Shown here: piece after piece, positions 1 to 4,326 of the stretch | Layout: every line of letters starts with the position of its first letter | How positions within the stretch are numbered: position 1 is the stretch's first letter | NCBI GenBank assembly: GCA_964466155.1 | Contig: CAYXMY010000143.1 | Span: 1-5,736 of the forward strand | Length of the DNA: 5,736 nt | Origin: Caenibius sp964466155 | GTDB lineage: Bacteria; Pseudomonadota; Alphaproteobacteria; Sphingomonadales; Sphingomonadaceae | Reading direction: 5' to 3' | Notes under the pieces: model-generated | What the model was told of the DNA's origin: nothing | Database searches by the model: none | The model's input: the letters and a program-made list of their open reading frames with translations, nothing else | Translations under genes and position numbers: made by a program

Positions 1-638
1 CGGATGCGGGGGCAAGCCGATCCGATCAGGGCGGGGCGGGCAGTGCGCGCGGCGGCTTCGGCGGACCGGGTGGCCCCGGCGGCCCCGGCGGCCCCGGTGG
101 CCCCGGTGGTCCGGGCGGCCCCGGTGGCGGCCCGATGGGCGGCGGCAACGGCGGGCGTGGGCGCTGGAACCTGTCGATCTATCACACGATCCGGTTCGAT
201 CAGACGGTGACGATTGCCCGTGGCGGGCCTGTGCTCGATCTCTTGAACGGCGATGCGCTGACCGATGGCGGCGTCGCGCGCCATGCCATCGAAATGGAAG
301 GCGGCACGTTCTATCGCGGCATCGGTCTGCGCCTCAAGGGCACTTACACGGCGCCCGTCCACGTCAAGGGCAGCGAAATGCCGGGCAGTTCAGACTTGCG
401 GTTCGGCAGCACGTTCACGCTCAATCTGCGGCTGTTCGCCGATCTTGGCCAGCAGCAGCGTCTTGTTAATGCCTCGCCGTTCTTCAAGGGTATGCGGGTG
501 TCGTTCAAGATCGATAACCTGTTCGATTCACGGCAGAAAGTGACGGACAACAACGGCGATGTGCCGCTCAGCTATCAGGCCGATTACCGCGATCCCAAAG
601 GCCGCGTGATCGGAATCGATATCCGCAAGATGTTCTGA
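1..638 (+). CDS. TonB-dependent outer-membrane receptor, C-terminal part (5'-truncated)
   Basis: The open frame enters from the left edge (first full codon at 3) and ends at TGA 636-638, giving 211 visible residues. Seen: a Gly/Pro-rich stretch (residues about 17-53), then alternating polar/hydrophobic beta-strand-like sequence starting at RGRWNLSIYHTIRF, the segment KIDNLFDSRQKV (about 169-180), a YRDPKGR turn, and a C-terminal phenylalanine after IRKM. NLFD followed by a DP-GR turn and a terminal aromatic residue is the usual ending of TonB-dependent receptor barrels, where the last strand carries the BAM recognition signal. By family, such receptors import siderophores, cobalamin, glycans or other large ligands across the outer membrane using TonB/ExbBD energy. 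The ligand cannot be told because the plug domain and TonB box lie outside the window. The Gly-Gly-Pro insert probably lies in a loop or linker before the last strands (inference). The ATG at 135 is internal, not the start, because the frame stays open to the edge. Confidence 0.85.
   Translation, partial: DAGASRSDQGGAGSARGGFGGPGGPGGPGGPGGPGGPGGPGGGPMGGGNGGRGRWNLSIYHTIRFDQTVTIARGGPVLDLLNGDALTDGGVARHAIEMEGGTFYRGIGLRLKGTYTAPVHVKGSEMPGSSDLRFGSTFTLNLRLFADLGQQQRLVNASPFFKGMRVSFKIDNLFDSRQKVTDNNGDVPLSYQADYRDPKGRVIGIDIRKMF
60..134 (+). repeat. 9-bp tandem repeat encoding Gly-Gly-Pro
   Basis: Seven consecutive 9-bp units (60-122), each encoding Gly-Gly-Pro with slightly different third bases (GGC or GGT for Gly, CCC or CCG for Pro), are followed by a Gly-Gly-Gly-Pro unit (123-134). 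A degenerate Gly-Gly-Phe unit precedes them at 51-59. The unit length is a multiple of three, so gain or loss of copies would change loop length without breaking the reading frame. Every third residue is glycine, which resembles collagen-like sequence. Whether it forms a triple helix is unknown, and a flexible linker is the simpler reading. Confidence 0.9.
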
Positions 639-647
639 TCCGGGTTT

Positions 648-681
648 CCCGCGCCATCCCCCCGCGTGGGGGTGGTGCGGG
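648..681 (+). terminator. Strong hairpin after the receptor gene
   Basis: Bases 648-661 pair with 668-681 in a 14-bp stem around a 6-base loop, starting 9 bases after the receptor stop codon. Twelve pairs are Watson-Crick and two (653/676 and 657/672) are G-U wobbles when read on the plus strand. On the minus strand the two wobbles become C/A mismatches, so the structure suits the plus-strand transcript better. No U-run follows on either side, so it may be a factor-assisted terminator or a 3'-end stabilising structure rather than a canonical intrinsic terminator. It lies between convergent genes and ends just before the stop of the minus-strand neighbour. Confidence 0.5.
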
Positions 682-686
682 GCGCG

Positions 687-1073
687 TCAGCCGCCGCCCT
701 GTGCGCCGGTGGGATTGGCCGCATCCGCCGGATACGTGCCGTGGCCTTCGATCACCTTGCCGCATGCAAAGCGCAGCACTTCGCTCACCCGCGTGCCTTT
801 CTGGTTGGTGTAGGCGATGACCAGGCAATCGATCCCGGCGAACACTCCCTCGACCGTGAAATGCAGATCGGGAATGCGCGCCAGCCCCGCCGCCCAATAG
901 GCGCGGATGGCGGCCTTGCCGCGTAGCACGCCGCCGGTTTCGGGCATGACCAGCGCGGCGAAGGGCGACGTAAACACCGCCTCCTCATGGAAATGGGCCA
1001 GCACCGCCTCTACATCGTGGGTATTCCAGGCTTCGACCCAATGGGCGGCGAACTGAGCGGGATCGATATCCAT
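687..1073 (-). CDS. SnoaL-like / NTF2-fold small protein of unknown function
   Basis: 128 residues from ATG at 1073 to TGA at 687-689. Seen: an N-terminal helix pattern FAAHWVEAWNTHDVEAVLAHF (residues 8-28), then AVFTSPFA, a GxxAIRAYW segment (about 52-60), PDLHFTVEGVF (about 68-78) and beta strands LVIAYTN and VSEVLRFACGKV. This order of 'W-N-x-H-D' helix, 'G-K-x-A-I-R-x-Y-W' and paired strands is typical of the SnoaL-like/NTF2-like cone-shaped fold, and the length fits. Family members include polyketide cyclases, isomerases, hydrolases and many uncharacterised proteins, so no reaction is assigned. No signal peptide is visible, so it is probably cytoplasmic. The 1073 start is chosen because the fold begins there and an AAGGAG lies upstream. 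An in-frame ATG at 1250 would add 59 low-complexity basic residues and is less likely. The C-terminal tail (about 115-128) is Gly/Ala-rich. It is convergent with the receptor gene and divergent from uvrC. Confidence 0.8.
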   Translation of the reverse strand: MDIDPAQFAAHWVEAWNTHDVEAVLAHFHEEAVFTSPFAALVMPETGGVLRGKAAIRAYWAAGLARIPDLHFTVEGVFAGIDCLVIAYTNQKGTRVSEVLRFACGKVIEGHGTYPADAANPTGAQGGG

Positions 1074-1085
1074 GGATCGGCGGGG

Positions 1086-1091
1086 CTCCTT
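1086..1091 (-). promoter_or_regulatory. Ribosome binding site of the SnoaL-like gene
   Basis: The minus strand reads AAGGAG here, with 12 bases between it and the ATG at 1073. The spacing is a little long, but this is the best purine-rich match nearby, and it supports the 1073 start over the upstream ATG at 1250. Confidence 0.55.
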
Positions 1092-1102
1092 GCAACCGGC
1101 GC

Positions 1103-1130
1103 AGGATAGCGAGGGACGGCATAAAGCAAA
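1103..1130 (-). promoter_or_regulatory. Possible promoter of the SnoaL-like gene
   Basis: The minus strand shows TTTGCT (1125-1130), 16 bases, then TATCCT (1103-1108), which loosely resembles a sigma-70-type -35/-10 pair. Transcription would start roughly 10 bases before the AAGGAG. The -35 match is poor and alphaproteobacterial promoters are degenerate, so this is only a candidate. Confidence 0.2.
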
Positions 1131-1259
1131 TGCGATTTTCCTACAGGGCTGCGATTTGGCATAGGGGGGCCATGCGCCATGCCGACCGCCTTTCTCCGGA
1201 CCTTGTTTTTTGCCCTGTTTTCGCGCGTTTCCGGGGTGGGAAGGTTGCATCCTTGAACC

Positions 1260-1277
1260 GTGTCAACTGTGTCAACT
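1260..1277 (+). repeat. Perfect tandem 9-mer GTGTCAACT x2 upstream of uvrC
   Basis: GTGTCAACT occurs at 1260-1268 and again at 1269-1277, directly abutting, 27 bases before the chosen uvrC start. Each copy on the minus strand contains TTGACA, the -35 consensus, but I see no good -10 at 16-18 bases. It could be a paired binding site for a regulator (9-bp phasing, about one helical turn) or a chance duplication. Confidence 0.5.
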
Positions 1278-1292
1278 TGCCCGTCGCGAATC

Positions 1293-1296
1293 AGGG
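1293..1296 (+). promoter_or_regulatory. Weak ribosome binding site of uvrC
   Basis: AGGG lies here with 8 bases before the ATG at 1305. It is the only Shine-Dalgarno-like match near a candidate start, and it favours 1305 over the upstream GTG at 1260 and the downstream ATG at 1383. Confidence 0.4.
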
Positions 1297-1304
1297 CATC
1301 CGGC

Positions 1305-3260
1305 ATGGTTAAGACTCCGGCCGGAACCCCGCCGCATCCGCAAGGCGCGGACCGTTTCAACGAAGACCGCGCGACCGATACCATGCGTTCCTCGCGCCCC
1401 GATCTTGCGGCTGGGGTGGCCGCGATCCGCGAAACGCTGGCGACGCTGAAGCCGAAGCCCGGCGTCTATCGCATGTGCGATGCACGCGGCGATGTGCTCT
1501 ATGTCGGCAAGGCGCGCGCGCTGAAGAACCGGGTGGCGAATTACACGCAGGTCGAACGCCTGCCGCTGCGCCTGCAACGCATGGTGTCGCAGACGCGCAG
1601 CATGGAAATCGTCACCACCAATTCGGAAGCGGAGGCGCTGCTGCTCGAAGCGCAGCTTATCAAGCGGTTCCGCCCGCCCTACAACGTGCTGCTGCGCGAC
1701 GATAAAAGCTTCCCGTTCATCCTGCTGCGGGCCGATCATGATTTCCCGCGGATCATGAAGCATCGCGGCGCGCGCAAGGCGAAAGGCAATTATTACGGCC
1801 CGTTTGCCAGCGCGGGCAGCGTCAACACCACGATCAACGCGTTGCAAAAGCTGTTCCTCCTGCGCAGTTGCACCGACAGCTTCTTTGCGCGCCGCGACCG
1901 GCCATGCCTGCTCTACCAGATCAAGCGCTGTTCGGCCCCCTGCGTCGGGCGGATCGACGGGCAGGGCTATGCCGAACTGGTGCGGCAGGCGAAGGATTTC
2001 CTCGGCGGGCGGTCGAACGCGGTGCAGCAGGAAATCGAACGGCAGATGCAGCAGGCTGCCGAAGCGCTCGATTTCGAAAGCGCGGCAATGCTGCGCGACC
2101 GGCTGCGCGCGGCGACCTTCATTCAGGGCAGCCAGGCGATCAATGCGCAGGGGCTGGGCGATGCCGATATCTTCGCCATGGCGGTGAAAGGCGGGCATGT
2201 CGCGATCCAGGCGTTCTTCATCCGGGGGGGGCAGAACTGGGGCCACCGCGCGTTCTTCCCCGCGCATACCGAGGGGGTGGAGGATGCGGCGGTGCTTTCG
2301 GGCGTGCTGGCGCAGTTCTACGAAGAAGTGCCGCCGCCGCGCATGATTCTGGTGGACCGCGATCTGCCCGATGCCGACCTGCTGGCCGAAGCGCTGCGCG
2401 AGGCGGCGGGGCACAAGGTGGAAATTGCCGTGCCGCAGCGGGGGGAGCGGCGCAAGCTGGTGGAACAGGCCAGCCGCAACGCGGTGGAAGCGCTCGACCG
2501 GCGGCTGGCCGAACGCGGCACGCAAACGAAGATCCTGCGCGAAATGGCCGAATTCCTCGAACTGCCCGAGGTGCCGCGGCGGATCGAAATCTACGACAAC
2601 AGCCATATCCAGGGCGCCAAGGCGGTGGGTGGCATGGTGGTGGCCGGGCCGGAAGGGTTCATCAAGAACCAGTATCGCAAGTTCAACATCCGCAGCGCAC
2701 AGACGAACGACGATTTCGGCATGATGCGCGAAGTGATGGAACGGCGCTTTTCCCGCGCGCTGGAAGAAGACCCGGACCGGGCCAAGGAAGTCAACGGGGT
2801 GGGGGTGTGGCCCGATCTCGTGCTGATCGACGGCGGCAAGGGGCAGATGAGCGCAGTGCGCGATACGCTGGAGGAGCTAGGGATCGAGGATGTCCCGCTG
2901 ATCGCCATTGCCAAGGGGCCGCACCATGGCCGCGAGGGGCGCGAAGTGTTCCATTTTCCCGATGGGCGGGAAAAGATGTTGCCGGTCAATTCGCCGGTGC
3001 TGTTCTATCTCCAGCGCCTGCGGGACGAAGTGCACCGCTATGCCATCGGCGTCCACCGCGACAAGCGCAGCCGGGCGATCACCGCCAGCCCGCTGGATGA
3101 GATTCCCGGTATCGGCCCGGCGCGCAAGCGGGCGCTGCTGCTGCATTTCGGCACGGCGGGCAAAGTCCGCGCGGCTTCGCTGGAGGATTTGCAACGCGCA
3201 CCCGGCGTGAGCGCAGCGGTGGCGCAGACGGTGTACGATTTCTACCACCCCGGCGGATGA
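1305..3260 (+). CDS. uvrC: UvrABC excinuclease subunit C
   Basis: 651 residues from ATG 1305 to TGA 3258-3260, near the usual UvrC length (about 600-650). UvrC is recruited by UvrB at a lesion and makes the 3' then the 5' incision in cytoplasmic nucleotide excision repair. Domains in order: GIY-YIG nuclease with GVY (53-55), YVGKA (66-70), R76, E115 and N127, for the 3' cut; four cysteines C189, C201, C209 and C213, matching the spacing of the [4Fe-4S] site reported for E. coli UvrC; the UvrB-interacting UVR helix pair (about 239-270); the RNase H-like nuclease with D431 in IYDNSH, D509 in LIDGGKGQ and H584 in the AIGVHR segment, for the 5' cut; and tandem helix-hairpin-helix motifs (about 597-647) for DNA binding. 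All key residues are present. The first 35 or so residues are a basic, Pro-rich extension, so an ATG at 1383 or a GTG at 1260 remain possible starts. It is convergent with tesB and transcribed alone. Confidence 0.97.
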   Translation: MVKTPAGTPPHPQGADRFNEDRATDTMRSSRPDLAAGVAAIRETLATLKPKPGVYRMCDARGDVLYVGKARALKNRVANYTQVERLPLRLQRMVSQTRSMEIVTTNSEAEALLLEAQLIKRFRPPYNVLLRDDKSFPFILLRADHDFPRIMKHRGARKAKGNYYGPFASAGSVNTTINALQKLFLLRSCTDSFFARRDRPCLLYQIKRCSAPCVGRIDGQGYAELVRQAKDFLGGRSNAVQQEIERQMQQAAEALDFESAAMLRDRLRAATFIQGSQAINAQGLGDADIFAMAVKGGHVAIQAFFIRGGQNWGHRAFFPAHTEGVEDAAVLSGVLAQFYEEVPPPRMILVDRDLPDADLLAEALREAAGHKVEIAVPQRGERRKLVEQASRNAVEALDRRLAERGTQTKILREMAEFLELPEVPRRIEIYDNSHIQGAKAVGGMVVAGPEGFIKNQYRKFNIRSAQTNDDFGMMREVMERRFSRALEEDPDRAKEVNGVGVWPDLVLIDGGKGQMSAVRDTLEELGIEDVPLIAIAKGPHHGREGREVFHFPDGREKMLPVNSPVLFYLQRLRDEVHRYAIGVHRDKRSRAITASPLDEIPGIGPARKRALLLHFGTAGKVRAASLEDLQRAPGVSAAVAQTVYDFYHPGG

Positions 3261-3299
3261 GGGGGATGGGTGGAGGGAGCGGCTTGCCCGGCTCTGGGG

Positions 3300-4187
3300 T
3301 TAACCCGTCCGGCAGGTGCGGAGTACGCCTTCCTGCGCGGTGCTGGCGACCAGCCGCCCATCGCGCGCGAAAATCTGCCCACGGGTGAAGCCGCGTCCGT
3401 TGCCCGCCCATGGGCTTTCGGTGACGTAGAGCAGCCATTCGTCCGCGCGGAAGGGTTCGTGGAACCAGATCGCATGGTCGAGACTGGCCCCGCGCGCATC
3501 GCCGCGCACCATCGATTTGCCGTGCGGGCGCAGCGCTGTCATCAGCAGTTGCATATCGCTGGCATAGGCGAGCACGGCGCGATGCACGCGCGGATCGTCC
3601 GGCAGGGGCGCGACGGCGCGGACCCAGGTGTGGGCCACGGCTTCGCTGCGTTCCCCGGTCAGCCAGCAGGGTTCCTCCACCGTGCGGACATCGAATGCCA
3701 GCGGCCGCTTGATCGGGATTTCCATCCCCGGCCCCCATTCCTGGGCCAGCCGGGCAAGCTGGCGCGACATGGGTTCCAGTTCTTCGGGCGGGGTCACCAT
3801 GGGCATGGGCAGGCGCTGATGTTCCACCCCCACTTCGCCCACATGGAACGAGGCGGTGAGGTTGAGGATCACTTCGCCCTGCTGGCTGGCGACGACGCGG
3901 CGGTTGGAAAAGCTGCGCCCGTCGAAATCGTTGGTGACCATGTAGCTGATCGGCAGTTCGCTCGACCCGGTGCGCAGGAAATAGGTATGCAGGGAATGGG
4001 CGGAACGGTCGTCGTCCACGGTCCGTTCGGCGGCGGCCAGCGCCTGGGCGATCACTTGTCCGCCGAACAGGCGGCCGGGAGTCAGTTTCCAGCACCGGCC
4101 TTCAAAACGATTGGCGCCGCGCGGTTCCATGTCGAGAAGGAGAACCAGGTTCGCGACAAGCCGTTCAGGCGTCTCTTCAAGCAACAT
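3300..4187 (-). CDS. tesB: Acyl-CoA thioesterase II (TesB family)
   Basis: 295 residues from ATG 4187 to TAA 3300-3302, against 286 for E. coli TesB. It hydrolyses acyl-CoA to free fatty acid and CoA in the cytoplasm, with broad chain-length preference by family. Seen: a double hotdog fold with GRLFGGQVIAQAL (38-50) and HSLHTYFLRTG (64-74) in the first half, and SLDHAIWFHEPF (235-246), EWLLY, RGFTRGQIF and STAQEGVLR (282-290) in the second. Lining these up with E. coli D204, T228 and Q278 gives D211, S235 and Q285 with identical spacing (24 and 50 residues), so the catalytic triad is complete with Ser in place of Thr. No signal peptide is visible. The Shine-Dalgarno is weak (GAAGA just before the ATG). 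It is convergent with uvrC and follows hppA in the same direction, but a terminator separates them, so its own promoter probably lies in 4188-4272. It may serve fatty-acid turnover or CoA recycling. The natural substrate cannot be read from sequence. Confidence 0.95.
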   Translation of the reverse strand: MLLEETPERLVANLVLLLDMEPRGANRFEGRCWKLTPGRLFGGQVIAQALAAAERTVDDDRSAHSLHTYFLRTGSSELPISYMVTNDFDGRSFSNRRVVASQQGEVILNLTASFHVGEVGVEHQRLPMPMVTPPEELEPMSRQLARLAQEWGPGMEIPIKRPLAFDVRTVEEPCWLTGERSEAVAHTWVRAVAPLPDDPRVHRAVLAYASDMQLLMTALRPHGKSMVRGDARGASLDHAIWFHEPFRADEWLLYVTESPWAGNGRGFTRGQIFARDGRLVASTAQEGVLRTCRTG

Positions 4188-4272
4188 GCTATCTTCATGC
4201 GCCTCGCCGCATCCCTCGTCAACGCGTTGCTGAACCAGCGGTGAAATTTGCTTGCGGGTTCGCCGGACATGG
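4188..4272 (-). promoter_or_regulatory. tesB upstream region
   Basis: 85 bases between the hppA terminator and the tesB start. The minus strand holds TTGACG (4217-4222), a five-of-six match to the -35 consensus, but no clear -10 follows at normal spacing before the ATG. It overlaps a perfect 10-base palindrome CAACGCGTTG (4220-4229). A tesB promoter must lie here if the terminator is effective, but its exact position is not resolved. Confidence 0.3.
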
Positions 4273-4304
4273 AAAACCCCCGCCCGCGCGATGCGGGACG
4301 GGGG
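4273..4304 (-). terminator. Intrinsic terminator of hppA
   Basis: On the minus strand, bases 4304-4293 pair with 4287-4277 as CCCCCG/CGGGGG plus CCCGC/GCGGG around a 5-base loop, with one bulged base (4298). The stem is followed at once by TTTT (4276-4273) and then CC. It starts 22 bases after the hppA stop. A GC-rich stem plus a U-run is the classical intrinsic terminator, and it ends hppA transcription before tesB. Confidence 0.85.
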
Positions 4305-4326
4305 CTCTCCGAACAGGGCTGCCGGA

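Larger units (their letters stand above)
1074..1304. other. Divergent intergenic region between the SnoaL-like gene and uvrC
   Basis: 231 bases with no convincing gene. It must carry the promoters of both flanking genes. It is more AT-rich than its surroundings in 1119-1162 and 1191-1225, with short T-runs. It also holds a direct repeat TGCGATTT (1131-1138 and 1150-1157) and the tandem 9-mer listed separately. I looked for the alphaproteobacterial LexA box (GTTC-N7-GTTC or its complement) and found none, so SOS control of uvrC is not supported by sequence. Confidence 0.6.

Noticed and set aside
1158..1183. Inverted repeat GGCAT...ATGCC in the region between the SnoaL-like gene and uvrC
   Set aside because: The stem is short, with a bulge and an 11-base loop, and is not linked to any gene end. 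It is within chance expectation.
1074..1250. N-terminal extension of the SnoaL-like protein to an ATG at 1250
   Set aside because: The added 59 residues are basic, low in structure and outside the fold, and a good AAGGAG favours the start at 1073.
1272..2606. Long open frame (444 residues) on the minus strand opposite uvrC
   Set aside because: It is fully antisense to a clearly conserved uvrC. Long antisense frames are expected in GC-rich DNA, and its translation is low-complexity Arg/His-rich with no recognisable motif.
3277..3294. Hairpin between uvrC and tesB as a bidirectional terminator
   Set aside because: The stem is only 4 plus 2 pairs with a bulge and no U-run on either strand. The 39-base gap also ends in the 10-base palindrome GGGTTAACCC (3297-3306) over the tesB stop, which is too short to fold.
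3270..4244. Open frame of 324 residues on the plus strand opposite tesB
   Set aside because: Antisense to an intact tesB, with no family motif and no convincing ribosome binding site. It is a codon-bias shadow.
4188..4265. Possible small minus-strand peptide starting MSGEPASKFHRW before tesB
   Set aside because: The frame runs into tesB out of phase, has no ribosome binding site or family resemblance, and is better read as the tesB leader.
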